The notes below the pieces were generated by a model. That model did no database searches, was not told where the DNA came from, and was given only the letters and a program-made list of their open reading frames with translations. From an uncultured Aquimarina sp. (lineage in GTDB: Bacteria; Bacteroidota; Bacteroidia; Flavobacteriales; Flavobacteriaceae): a stretch of 64,000 nucleotides of DNA. The translations under genes were made by a program, and so were the position numbers. Of this stretch, positions 34,931-43,877 are shown piece after piece. The stretch covers positions 124,001 to 188,000 of the forward strand of contig CANNFM010000012.1 in the NCBI GenBank assembly GCA_947503835.1, written 5' to 3'. The first letter of the stretch is position 1; every line of letters begins with the position of its first letter.

Positions 34931-35782
34931 TTAATAGCGTTGTAAATTTTGCATGACTAAAAAAGGGATCCTGATATGCAATCCTATTTTATCAATGGTA
35001 GATTGATATAGTATACTTTCTAAATAAGAATGTCTGGAATTTATCATGACCAAAAAATCTATTTCATGCTTCTGTATAAAAGTATTTATAGCACTTGTAA
35101 GATCTTCTGCTTCTACGGTATGAAACACAAATTCTGATTCTGATAATCCAGCAGACAAAAAATTCTTATTATCTTCTTGTCTAATAGAAAGCTTATCAAA
35201 TTTTGAAATATATAAAAAGTCAATCCTAGATCTGAAACTCTTAATCAAGGTGTATAATAACTTTAGTTCTCTTCGTTTAAAAGGTAATAGATAATCTGTG
35301 GGGAATAAAACTTTTTTGGGTTGTTGCGTATAAGAATAACCACTTGGGATAGCTAAAACCGGGCATTTTACATATTTAAGTACCTGCAGTGTATTACTTC
35401 CAAAACTTAGGTTTCGATCGTTTCTCTTACCTTTGGTGCCCATAACCACGATATCTATATTTTCCTTATCAACCAGATCATTGACCTCATCTATCAGGGT
35501 TCCAAATGCAGATTGTATTTTATATTCATGCCTGGGGTTAGGAGATATTTGATGTATTTCTTCTAGTATTTTAGTTAATTGATCCTCTGAATTTTTATGC
35601 ACCGTTTCTTTTAATTCATCAAAAACCTCTCGAGAAACTAAGGTATTATGATCGTATACTTCATCTGCATAAGCGTGTATGATAAAAAATTCACTTTGTT
35701 CATATTTAAAAAGTTCAACGGCGTAGCGTATAGCATTCATTGCATTTTCCGAAAAATCTGTTGGGATTACTATTTTTCTCAT
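34931..35782 (-). CDS. Two-domain universal stress protein, first of the cluster
   Basis: Domain 1 begins IVIPTDFSENAMNAIRYAVE. The loop MGTKGKRNDRNLSFGSNT keeps the G-2x-G-9x-G-S-N spacing but replaces the ATGAKE segment of its paralogues. It is transcribed divergently from ccoI, with two CRP/FNR-type boxes in the 145-bp gap. Confidence 0.9.
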   Translation of the reverse strand: MRKIVIPTDFSENAMNAIRYAVELFKYEQSEFFIIHAYADEVYDHNTLVSREVFDELKETVHKNSEDQLTKILEEIHQISPNPRHEYKIQSAFGTLIDEVNDLVDKENIDIVVMGTKGKRNDRNLSFGSNTLQVLKYVKCPVLAIPSGYSYTQQPKKVLFPTDYLLPFKRRELKLLYTLIKSFRSRIDFLYISKFDKLSIRQEDNKNFLSAGLSESEFVFHTVEAEDLTSAINTFIQKHEIDFLVMINSRHSYLESILYQSTIDKIGLHIRIPFLVMQNLQRY

Positions 35783-35809
35783 CGCTTAGCTGTTTTGATG
35801 TGTCATGCT

Positions 35810-35852
35810 CAAAACTATATAATGACAAGATGAGAAACTATGATTTTTGTCA
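35810..35852 (-). promoter_or_regulatory. CRP/FNR-type box 7 and perfect -7 box, USP operon
   Basis: On the minus strand the box reads TGACAAAAATCA (35852-35841), with perfect -7 box TAGTTTTG at 35817-35810 and the common 29.5-bp spacing. Confidence 0.75.
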
Positions 35853-35865
35853 GTTGAGCAGACTA

Positions 35866-35908
35866 TGACATTTATCATATGATATAACGTGCTACTTTTT
35901 AAATTTTG
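35866..35908 (+). promoter_or_regulatory. CRP/FNR-type box 8 and -7 position, ccoI
   Basis: TGACATTTATCA (35866-35877) is centred 29.5 bp before AAATTTTG (35901-35908). It is 25 bp from box 7, so one divergent region holds a separate box for each direction. Confidence 0.7.
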
Positions 35909-35927
35909 TGTCAAATGAACTAAAGCT

Positions 35928-38312
35928 ATGACAACATCCTCTTGTTTCCATTGTGGAAACGATTGCGGTAAAACGATCATTGATTATGACCAAAAAACAT
36001 TCTGCTGTAATGGGTGCAAAACTGTATATGATATTTTTTCGTCTCATGATTTATCCTGTTATTACGATCTACAGTCTGCTCCTGGGGCCATTCCTGAAGA
36101 AATTGAAGGAAAGTACGATTATCTCGATACTGCTACTATTGCTGAAAAATTAATTGAATTTGATGACGGAAATACTCAAATCATCACATTTTATATTCCT
36201 CATATACACTGTAGCTCATGTATCTGGATTTTAGAAAACCTGAATAAGCTTCAACCGGGAATTAGTACTTCTCAAGTTAATTTTCCAAAAAAAACAGTCC
36301 GTATTACTTTTAATACAGAAAAAACCTCTCTTAAAGATATAGCTGTATTATTAAGTTCTATTTCTTATGACCCTTACATTAGTCTTGAAGATTATTCAAC
36401 AGGAAAAAAAGAGATTAATCGAAGCCTCATTTATAAATTGGGTATTGCGGGTTTTGCTTTTGGTAATGTGATGTTTTTATCCTTTCCAGAATATTTTGAA
36501 GTATCAGAATATTGGTTAGAGCAATACAAACATATTTTTCGTTGGTTGATGTTTGCTTTTTCATTACCTGTTGTATTGTATGCAGCGCAAGATTATTTTG
36601 TTTCGGCATATAAAGGGTTACGATCAAAAATATTGAATATTGATATTCCAATTGCTTTAGGAATCTTAGTCCTATTTTTAAGAAGTACCGCAGAAATTAT
36701 TTTTGACTGGGGTACTGGTTTCTTTGATAGTCTTACAGGATTGGTATTCTTTTTATTATTAGGAAAGTTTTTTCAGCAAAAAACCTATTCATTTTTGTCT
36801 TTTGAGAGAGATTACAAATCGTATTTTCCAATTGCAGTAACCAAAATTTCGGGTAAAAAATATAAAAAAGAAGAAACCATACAGGTCTATGATATTAAAA
36901 AAGGAGATCGATTGCTCATTCGAAATGAAGAGTTAATTCCCGTTGATGCTATTCTCATACAAGGCAATGCTCAAATTGATTATAGCTTTGTTACTGGCGA
37001 AAGTGAATCTGTTGTCAAAAAATCTGGTGATAAACTTTTTGCAGGAGGGCGACAACAGTATGGAGCAATTGAAATCGAGGCTCTAAAATCGGTAGAACAA
37101 AGTTATCTTACTCAATTATGGAGTAACGATGTGTTTAACAAAGATAAATCAACATCTTTTACAAATCTAACTGATACGATTAGTAAATATTTTACGATTA
37201 TCATATTATGCATTGCTATACTAGCTACCTCTTTTTGGTTATTAATAGATGCAACAAAAGCCATTAATGTATTTACTGCAGTACTTATTATCGCTTGTCC
37301 TTGTGCATTAGCATTGGCTAGACCTTTTGCTCTAGGCAATACGCTTAGAATTTTTGGTAAGAACAAATTCTATCTTAAAAATGCAGATGTAATTGAAAAA
37401 TTGGCTCTAACTGATACTATAATTTTCGACAAAACAGGTACCATAACGACTAATAAAAAAAGTAAGATCGAATACCAAGGCATGGAACTTACGTACGAAG
37501 AAGAATCCCTGTTAAAAAATACGCTTCGTTCCTCAAACCATCCTTTGAGTAGAGCTCTTTATGATGTGCTAGCAGAATACAATATCCAAACATTAGACGA
37601 CTATAAGGAGTATGTTGGAAAAGGAATTGAAGCCAAGTCGGCAAAAAATGTAATCAAAATAGGGTCATCAAGCTTCGCAGGAAACGGAAAAACTTTAGGA
37701 GCATTAAATACATCTGTACATATTACTACCAATGATATATATAAAGGCCAATACGTTTTTTATAACCAATATCGAAATGGAGTAAAGCAGGTATTTGACG
37801 ACTTATCAAAAGTATATAACCTCTCTATCCTATCCGGTGACAATGAAGGTGAAAAAGCATATCTCAAACAAGTACTCCCTAAAAATACTTCTCTACAATT
37901 CAATCAAAAACCTGAAAACAAGCTAGAATACATCAAATCAATACAACAAAAGGATCAAAAAGTAGTCATGATAGGTGATGGACTTAATGATGCGGGCGCT
38001 TTGGCTCAAAGCGATGTTGGTATTGCTATTTCAGAAAATGTAAATGTATTTTCTCCAGCATGCGATGCCATTTTGGATGCCACAAAATTTGATGATATTT
38101 CTACCTATCTTACCATATCCAAAAAGGCAATACAGATTATCAAATCAAGTTTTGTCTTATCGTTTTTATATAATCTTATAGGGTTATATTTTGCAGTTAC
38201 TGGTCAATTATCACCAATTATTGCGGCAATATTGATGCCTTTAAGTTCTATATCCATAGTTGCATATGTTACAATACTAACCAATGGGTTGGGTAGAAAA
38301 TTAAATCCTTGA
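35928..38312 (+). CDS. ccoI: Cu+-transporting P-type ATPase CcoI/FixI
   Basis: This inner-membrane copper pump supplies the cbb3 oxidase. An N-terminal Cys-rich zinc/copper-binding segment (CFHCGNDCGK, CCNGC) precedes a heavy-metal-associated domain (HCSSCIWILENL near residue 90). The membrane core has the CPC motif (IACPCALALARP near 459), DKTGTITT gives the phosphorylated Asp, and MIGDGLNDAGALAQSDVGIA the hinge. The 794-residue length is normal. It is separated from the ccoNO operon but carries the same CRP/FNR-type box. Confidence 0.93.
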   Translation: MTTSSCFHCGNDCGKTIIDYDQKTFCCNGCKTVYDIFSSHDLSCYYDLQSAPGAIPEEIEGKYDYLDTATIAEKLIEFDDGNTQIITFYIPHIHCSSCIWILENLNKLQPGISTSQVNFPKKTVRITFNTEKTSLKDIAVLLSSISYDPYISLEDYSTGKKEINRSLIYKLGIAGFAFGNVMFLSFPEYFEVSEYWLEQYKHIFRWLMFAFSLPVVLYAAQDYFVSAYKGLRSKILNIDIPIALGILVLFLRSTAEIIFDWGTGFFDSLTGLVFFLLLGKFFQQKTYSFLSFERDYKSYFPIAVTKISGKKYKKEETIQVYDIKKGDRLLIRNEELIPVDAILIQGNAQIDYSFVTGESESVVKKSGDKLFAGGRQQYGAIEIEALKSVEQSYLTQLWSNDVFNKDKSTSFTNLTDTISKYFTIIILCIAILATSFWLLIDATKAINVFTAVLIIACPCALALARPFALGNTLRIFGKNKFYLKNADVIEKLALTDTIIFDKTGTITTNKKSKIEYQGMELTYEEESLLKNTLRSSNHPLSRALYDVLAEYNIQTLDDYKEYVGKGIEAKSAKNVIKIGSSSFAGNGKTLGALNTSVHITTNDIYKGQYVFYNQYRNGVKQVFDDLSKVYNLSILSGDNEGEKAYLKQVLPKNTSLQFNQKPENKLEYIKSIQQKDQKVVMIGDGLNDAGALAQSDVGIAISENVNVFSPACDAILDATKFDDISTYLTISKKAIQIIKSSFVLSFLYNLIGLYFAVTGQLSPIIAAILMPLSSISIVAYVTILTNGLGRKLNP

Positions 38313-38315
38313 AAT

Positions 38316-38921
38316 ATGAGCACTGCAAATGATCATAACCCAATAGAACATTTCCAAAAGTGGTTTCACGAAGTTGATATTGCACATCCCGAAGATGAGG
38401 CCAATACGATGTTATTATCGACAATAGGCTTAGATGGTTTTCCAAAAAGTAGAATTGTATTATTAAAGCGTTTCACCTGGGAAGGATTTATCTTTTTTAC
38501 GAATTATAATAGTGAGAAAGGTAGAGCAATAGCTGAAAATGATAAAGTCTCTGCTTCTTTCCATTGGGAAAAATCTAAACGCGAAGTTCATATTACGGGA
38601 AAAGCCGAAAAAATTGCAGAAAACTTGTCCGAAGGATACTTTGACTCTCGTCCTGAAGGCAGTAAACTAAGTGCTTGGGCATCTAATCAAAGTGAAGTAA
38701 TTTCGTCCAGAAAAATTATTGAAGATCGCTTGAAGACTTTTGAAGCTAAGTTCAAGAATAAAAACATTCCAAAACCCGAATACTGGGGAGGATATATGAT
38801 TAAACCCAATCTAATAGAATTTACTGAACATGATCCTTTAATTGGTTTAAGTCAAATTACGAAATATAGACTTCAACCAGAGTATAATTGGTCAAAACAA
38901 ATTTACTTTCAAAAGGGTTAA
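38316..38921 (+). CDS. pdxH: Pyridoxamine 5'-phosphate oxidase-like protein with altered C-terminus
   Basis: FMN-binding features of PdxH are present: SRIVLLKRFTWEGFIFFTNY, SEKGRAIAEN and FDSRPEGSKLSAWASNQS. The C-terminal substrate region differs: where typical PdxH has R-L-H-D-R and ends R-L-A-P, this protein reads LIGLSQITKYRLQP and ends IYFQKG. The Arg/His pair that contacts substrate in E. coli PdxH appears to be missing. It may be a diverged paralogue. It lies 3 bp after ccoI and is co-transcribed. Confidence 0.8.
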   Translation: MSTANDHNPIEHFQKWFHEVDIAHPEDEANTMLLSTIGLDGFPKSRIVLLKRFTWEGFIFFTNYNSEKGRAIAENDKVSASFHWEKSKREVHITGKAEKIAENLSEGYFDSRPEGSKLSAWASNQSEVISSRKIIEDRLKTFEAKFKNKNIPKPEYWGGYMIKPNLIEFTEHDPLIGLSQITKYRLQPEYNWSKQIYFQKG

Positions 38922-39058
38922 TTTTCAGGGTAAGGAGAAAACAAATCCAATACCATTTGCACTATTTCAGTATTATAAAAAAAATAGGCAAGTATCACTC
39001 CCAAACATATTATGAGGACCGCAGTAAGTATTTTTCTTCTCAAATTAACTCTATTCAT
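38918..39058 (-). CDS. Possible 46-aa single-pass membrane protein
   Basis: The minus-strand ORF starts with ATG at 39058 and ends with TAA at 38918. It opens with MNRVNLRRK, a positively charged start, followed by a hydrophobic helix (LTAVLIICLGVILAYFFY) and a short acidic tail. It overlaps the pdxH-like stop by 4 bp and otherwise occupies a gap. A TAAATTTT stretch upstream could be a -7 box. It could be a chance ORF. Confidence 0.4.
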   Translation of the reverse strand: MNRVNLRRKILTAVLIICLGVILAYFFYNTEIVQMVLDLFSPYPEN

Positions 39059-39120
39059 TGCCTAAAAATTTAAGAGGTTAAAACATCTGCAAAACTCTTA
39101 AAGAAATACTAAAAAAAAAC

Positions 39121-39163
39121 TGACATATATCATATTATTCGTAAATTAATAGGGTAACATTTG
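39121..39163 (+). promoter_or_regulatory. CRP/FNR-type box 9 and -7 position, porin-nap
   Basis: TGACATATATCA (39121-39132) is centred 29.5 bp before AACATTTG (39156-39163), with TTTG at the expected place. Confidence 0.7.
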
Positions 39164-39190
39164 TAGTCATTAATTCATATTTAACCATCT

Positions 39191-40474
39191 ATGAAACTCA
39201 TTAGACTAAGTATTGCACTATTCTTCACCTTATTTTTTATAAATATCAATGCTCAGTTAACTATTGACGCCGATCTTAGGTCGCGATTCGAATATCGGCA
39301 TGGTTTTAACAACTTGTTTCCTGATGACGCCGATCCAGCAGCATTTGTTACCCAACGTTCACGACTCAATTTTGGATACGAACAAGAAAGACTAAAGTTA
39401 TTCATGAGTGTGCAGGATGTAAGTACTTGGGGCGATACGCGTCAAATATTGCTCAATGATGGCAATGATTCTTTTTCGCTATTTCAGGCTTGGGGACAAA
39501 TATTTCTTGATCAAAATTGGTCTCTCAAGGCAGGGCGACAGGTAATTTCATACGACGACCAACGTATTTTTGGAGGATTGGATTGGGCGATGCAAGGCCG
39601 TTTTCATGATGCGGCATTGATTAAGTATAAAAATGATACATTCAAAGCAGATATCGGAGCTGCTTTTAGTCAAGAAGGGCAACCCAATGAAGGAACAGGA
39701 TTTAACATCCAGGGATTCTTTACCTATAAAGCTATGCAATATGCATATCTCAAAAAGAACTGGGAAAAAAGTTCAGCTAGCTTTTTGTTTCTTAATACCG
39801 GGTTTCAAAAATTTACAGGGGTTAACAATGATGAACCCGACGGGGCTTTCTACCGACAAACCGCTGGTTCTTATTTTACCTTTCCCATTAAAAAAGTCAA
39901 TCTCGCTGGTAGCGCATACTACCAATTTGGAAAAGCAGATGCCGACACAGATCTAAGTGCGTATCAAGTCTCTTTAGAAGCCACATACAAGCCAGGAAAA
40001 ATTTTATACGGTTTAGGAATCGAACTTTTAAGTGGTACCGACCAAGATGGCGATGACAAAAACAAATCTTTCTTCCCGCTATATGGTACCAACCATAAAT
40101 TCAACGGATATATGGATTATTTTTATGTAGGTAATCATGCCAATAATGTGGGATTAAATGATCTATATGCCAAATTTGTTTTTACAACCGGAGAGAAATC
40201 TAATCTACTTCTTAAAGGACATTATTTTATGGCCAATGCAGATATAACAGCCGACGAAGATAAATACCTAGGCACAGAAGTAGATGTGGTATTTAAACAA
40301 CAAATCATAAAAAATGTAAAATTGAACATAGGGTATTCGCACATGTTTGCCTCAGAGAGTATGAGCTTGATTAAAGGAGGAAGGCCTCATGACAATACCA
40401 ATAACTGGGGTTGGGCTCAGCTGATTATTAACCCAAATCTTTTTACAACAGATTTCAAAAATAATGAAGAATAA
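39191..40474 (+). CDS. Alginate-export-type outer membrane porin
   Basis: A signal peptide ends at FININAQ, and the mature protein has the beta-strand pattern of alginate_exp porins: SRFEYRHGFNN, FVTQRSRLNFGYEQERL, VQDVSTWGD near residue 78, and WSLKAGRQVISYDDQRIFGG. The family name does not fix the substrate. Being the first gene under a CRP/FNR-type box and upstream of nap, it may bring nitrate or another anion across the outer membrane, which is inference. Confidence 0.8.
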   Translation: MKLIRLSIALFFTLFFININAQLTIDADLRSRFEYRHGFNNLFPDDADPAAFVTQRSRLNFGYEQERLKLFMSVQDVSTWGDTRQILLNDGNDSFSLFQAWGQIFLDQNWSLKAGRQVISYDDQRIFGGLDWAMQGRFHDAALIKYKNDTFKADIGAAFSQEGQPNEGTGFNIQGFFTYKAMQYAYLKKNWEKSSASFLFLNTGFQKFTGVNNDEPDGAFYRQTAGSYFTFPIKKVNLAGSAYYQFGKADADTDLSAYQVSLEATYKPGKILYGLGIELLSGTDQDGDDKNKSFFPLYGTNHKFNGYMDYFYVGNHANNVGLNDLYAKFVFTTGEKSNLLLKGHYFMANADITADEDKYLGTEVDVVFKQQIIKNVKLNIGYSHMFASESMSLIKGGRPHDNTNNWGWAQLIINPNLFTTDFKNNEE

Positions 40475-40600
40475 TCCATATCTTAAATACATGTTTCTGA
40501 GACGATTGTCTTTGATAATCATACCCCATATGTTTTTCGAAGAAGGAGATAATAAATACTGATTCGCAATTAGACTACAAAAAGCTTTAAACCAAAAAAT

Positions 40601-40840
40601 ATGCCCATTAAAAGTTATTTAGCCCATCCGCATAATGGTAAAAAAGACGAACTCATTGAAGCACTATCTTCTATAGATCAATGTGAAGTCGTGGCAGCCC
40701 AGAATAAAAATGTACTGGTTCTTGTTACTGAAACCGAGGATACGACTGAGGAAGCTATTCTAAAAGAAAAACTGGAGACTATTAATAGCCTGAAATTATT
40801 GGCTATGGTTTCTGGATTTAATACCCCACAAAACAACTAG
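40601..40840 (+). CDS. napD: NapD chaperone for the periplasmic nitrate reductase
   Basis: This 79-residue ferredoxin-like fold protein binds the Tat signal peptide of NapA during cofactor loading. It begins IKSYLAHPHNGKKDELIEAL, as other NapD proteins do, and lies 4 bp upstream of napA. The 126-bp gap before it has no CRP/FNR-type box of the common kind, so it is likely read through from the porin promoter or has its own weak promoter. Confidence 0.85.
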   Translation: MPIKSYLAHPHNGKKDELIEALSSIDQCEVVAAQNKNVLVLVTETEDTTEEAILKEKLETINSLKLLAMVSGFNTPQNN

Positions 40841-40844
40841 GCAC

Positions 40845-43172
40845 ATGTATACTTCCATAACCAATAGAAGAAAATTTATAAAGAAAATGGCCGTATTGTC
40901 TGCCATGACAGCAGCGGCCACTATGTTCCCTGGGATATTATTTGCCAGCGAACAAGAAGAAGGAATTCCCAAAGGAGCTAATCTTGATTGGAAAAAAGCA
41001 CCATGCAGATTTTGTGGTGTAGGCTGTGGTATTTTGGTAGGTACCCAAAATGGAAAAGCAGTAGCGGTAAAAGGAGACCCTAACAGTGCAGTTAACAAAG
41101 GATTACTTTGTGTAAAAGGATATCATCAAACGATGTGTATTCAATCAAATGATAGGTTAACTCATGCATTAGTAAAGAAAAACGGACAATACGTAAAGAC
41201 ACCTATTCATGAGGCTTTAGATATTGTTGCCAATAAAATGAAGGAAACTATCCAACAGCATGGTAAAGATGCTGTAGCAATGTACACCTCCGGGCAATCA
41301 ACAATTCCTGAGGGATATGTTGCGTCTAAACTTATGAAAGGTGCCATTGGTACTAATAATTTAGATTGTAATGCCCGTTTATGTATGGCAAGTGCAGTAG
41401 CTGGTTTCTTAACCACTTTTGGTGCCGATGAACCTATGGGTTGTTATGAAGATATCGATCATGCAGACTATTTTATCACATGGGGAAACAATATGGCAGA
41501 AATGCATCCTGTGCTATTCTCTAGGATGTTAGAACAAAAAAGTAGAAGAGGTGCTAAAATTATTGATTTTGCTACGCGCACAACACGTTCTAGTACTGCT
41601 TCTGATAAATCAATATTATTCGAACCTCAAACCGATCTGGCTGTTGCTAATGCTATTTGCTATGAAATTATTAATAACGGATGGGTAAACAAGTCTTTTG
41701 TAGAAAAACATTGTAATTTCAGCAAAGGATTGACCAATATGGGATATGGCCTTGAAGATAATTACAAATTTAAGGACAAACCCTCAACAATAGATTTTGA
41801 AGCTTACAAAAAGTTCTTAGAAGACTATACTCCAGAAAAGGTAGCAAAATATTCAAAAGTATCGGTAAAAGATATTAAGTATTTAGCGGCTATATATGGT
41901 GATCCAAATAAAAAAGTAGTTTCTTATTGGTGTATGGGGATGAACCAACATACCAGAGGAACTTGGATCAATAACCTGGTATATAATATTCATTTACTTA
42001 CAGGTAAAATTTCGCAGCCGGGTAATGGACCATTCTCATTAACAGGGCAACCTTCTGCTTGTGGTACGGCAAGAGAAGTAGGTACTTTTACCCACAAGTT
42101 ACCAAAGGGAGTGGTAACAAATGAAAAACACAGACGTTTGGCAGCCAAAATATGGAAAGTGCCTTACGAACGTATTCCTGCTAAACCAACCTATCATGCT
42201 ACAGAAATGTTTAGAGCCGTTGATCGTGGGGATATTAAATTTATCTGGACACAAGTAACTAACCCATTGGTTTCATTACCTAAAACAAGTCGTTATCGCC
42301 CTGGTATGGAAAAAGACTCTTGTTTTGTGGTCGTTTCTGATGTTTTTCCGACACCAACTTCTGATGTCGCAGATGTAATTTTACCTGCATCATGGCATAT
42401 AGAAAAAAGTGGATTATATGGAAATTCTGAACGAAGAACGCAACATTGGGATAAAATGGTAGAGGGTCCCGGAGAAACAACTCCAGATGCATGGATGACC
42501 ATTGAAGTTGCAAAACGAATGGGGTATGGTGATTTATTTCCGTATAGTGAAGAAAATCATGTTGAAGAAATTTATAACGAATACAGACAGTTTCATGAAG
42601 GAGCAAAACACGGAATGGCTCCTTTAGAAGTTCTTAAGAAAGAATCCGGAGTCATATGGCCTTATGTAAATGGAAAATCTACACAATGGCGCTTTAATGC
42701 AAAATATGATCCCGCATGTTCTAATGGTGAAAATTTTCATTTCTATGGAAAACCAGACGGTAAAGCAGTAATATGGCAACGACCATACGAGCCCGCTCCC
42801 GAAGTCCCAGATGCAACTTATCCTTTTTGGCTCAATACAGGAAGAGTTATCGAGCATTGGCATACCGGTTCTATGACACGTAGAATCCCAGTATTACATA
42901 AAGCAATGCCAAGTGCCTATGCAGAGTTACATCCAGAAGATGCAAAAGCATTGGGAATTAGAAATGGAGAACGTATAAAAGTAACGTCACGAAGAGGATC
43001 ATGTACATTACCTGCATCAATAAATGAAAGAGGTTTGCCTACCAAAGGACAAGTCTTTGTGCCCTTCTTTGATGAAAATATGATGATTAATGATGTTACC
43101 CTAGATGCTTTTTGTCCAATCTCCAAAGAACCTGACTATAAGAAATGTGCTGTTAAAGTCGAAAAAGTATAG
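40845..43172 (+). CDS. napA: Periplasmic nitrate reductase catalytic subunit NapA
   Basis: A Tat signal (NRRKFIKKMAVLSAM) is followed by the 4Fe-4S ligands C54, C57, C61 and C89 (CRFCGVGCG and GLLCVKGYH). Mo is held by Cys180 in NARLCMASAVAGF, and the bis-MGD domains follow (EPQTDLAVANAI, SGLYGNSERRTQHW, GRVIEHWHTGSMT). The enzyme reduces nitrate to nitrite in the periplasm. Length (775 aa) is normal. The Moco genes at 7.7-13.9 kb share the same type of promoter box. Confidence 0.93.
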   Translation: MYTSITNRRKFIKKMAVLSAMTAAATMFPGILFASEQEEGIPKGANLDWKKAPCRFCGVGCGILVGTQNGKAVAVKGDPNSAVNKGLLCVKGYHQTMCIQSNDRLTHALVKKNGQYVKTPIHEALDIVANKMKETIQQHGKDAVAMYTSGQSTIPEGYVASKLMKGAIGTNNLDCNARLCMASAVAGFLTTFGADEPMGCYEDIDHADYFITWGNNMAEMHPVLFSRMLEQKSRRGAKIIDFATRTTRSSTASDKSILFEPQTDLAVANAICYEIINNGWVNKSFVEKHCNFSKGLTNMGYGLEDNYKFKDKPSTIDFEAYKKFLEDYTPEKVAKYSKVSVKDIKYLAAIYGDPNKKVVSYWCMGMNQHTRGTWINNLVYNIHLLTGKISQPGNGPFSLTGQPSACGTAREVGTFTHKLPKGVVTNEKHRRLAAKIWKVPYERIPAKPTYHATEMFRAVDRGDIKFIWTQVTNPLVSLPKTSRYRPGMEKDSCFVVVSDVFPTPTSDVADVILPASWHIEKSGLYGNSERRTQHWDKMVEGPGETTPDAWMTIEVAKRMGYGDLFPYSEENHVEEIYNEYRQFHEGAKHGMAPLEVLKKESGVIWPYVNGKSTQWRFNAKYDPACSNGENFHFYGKPDGKAVIWQRPYEPAPEVPDATYPFWLNTGRVIEHWHTGSMTRRIPVLHKAMPSAYAELHPEDAKALGIRNGERIKVTSRRGSCTLPASINERGLPTKGQVFVPFFDENMMINDVTLDAFCPISKEPDYKKCAVKVEKV

Positions 43173-43175
43173 GTT

Positions 43176-43877
43176 ATGAAAAAAAGGCTAGGTATCATAT
43201 CATTATTTGCTCTTTTATTCATTGTTTTTATAGTTATCTGGAATTATAGCTATCAAAAAGGATTTGAAGAAGCATATATTCCTATTACAAATGAAGCTCC
43301 TGTTCTTGAAATTCCTTCAGAAAAAGGAGTGTTTACACGTTCTGAATTTGCTTTAGAATATCTTAACATGCCTATTGATGAAGCTCATCAACGAAGCCTA
43401 AACACTTATTACGATAACCGAGCATACCCAGGAGCACCGCCAAGTATTCCACATCCTTTACTTAAAGGAGAAAGAGGTATCGGAGGAAATGCTTGCCTAC
43501 AATGTCACCAAAATGGCGGTTTTGTAGCAAAATTTAATGCCTACGCACCCGTAACACCACATCCCGAAATGATCAATTGCAGACAATGCCACGTTGCTCA
43601 AAATACCGAAACACTTTTTACGGCTACGAATCTTGCCAAAGTGCACGCTCCTAAAGTAGGTGTAAATAATGCTTTTCCCGGAAGCCCGCCTATGATTCCT
43701 CATCAAATACAAATGCGAGAGAATTGTCTTGCTTGTCATGCAGGACCTGCGGCGCCTAAGGAAATTAGAGTTACCCATCCTGATCGTATTAATTGTCGTC
43801 AATGTCATCTTCCTAGTGATAAAGTGGTTACCGATATAGAGGTTTTTACAAGAACTAATAGCAACTATAATGAATAG
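43176..43877 (+). CDS. napB: NapB-related tetraheme cytochrome c subunit
   Basis: One N-terminal membrane anchor (residues 5-22) precedes four CxxCH sites: CLQCH, CRQCH, CLACH and CRQCH. The C-terminal half resembles ordinary diheme NapB (GSPPMIPHQIQMRENCLACH, HPDRINCRQCH). The first half repeats the same plan (GAPPSIPHPL, CLQCHQNGG, HPEMINCRQCH), so an internal duplication has probably doubled the heme number. It follows napA by 3 bp and delivers electrons to it. Confidence 0.85.
   Translation: MKKRLGIISLFALLFIVFIVIWNYSYQKGFEEAYIPITNEAPVLEIPSEKGVFTRSEFALEYLNMPIDEAHQRSLNTYYDNRAYPGAPPSIPHPLLKGERGIGGNACLQCHQNGGFVAKFNAYAPVTPHPEMINCRQCHVAQNTETLFTATNLAKVHAPKVGVNNAFPGSPPMIPHQIQMRENCLACHAGPAAPKEIRVTHPDRINCRQCHLPSDKVVTDIEVFTRTNSNYNE

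Noticed and set aside
38888..39073. 61-codon plus-strand ORF after the pdxH-like gene
   Set aside because: It is rich in unlikely residues and overlaps the more plausible minus-strand membrane ORF.
40515..40535. TTTGATAATCATA upstream of napD as a fifteenth box
   Set aside because: The half-sites TGAT and ATCA are separated by one base, not four, so the CRP-type spacing is missing.
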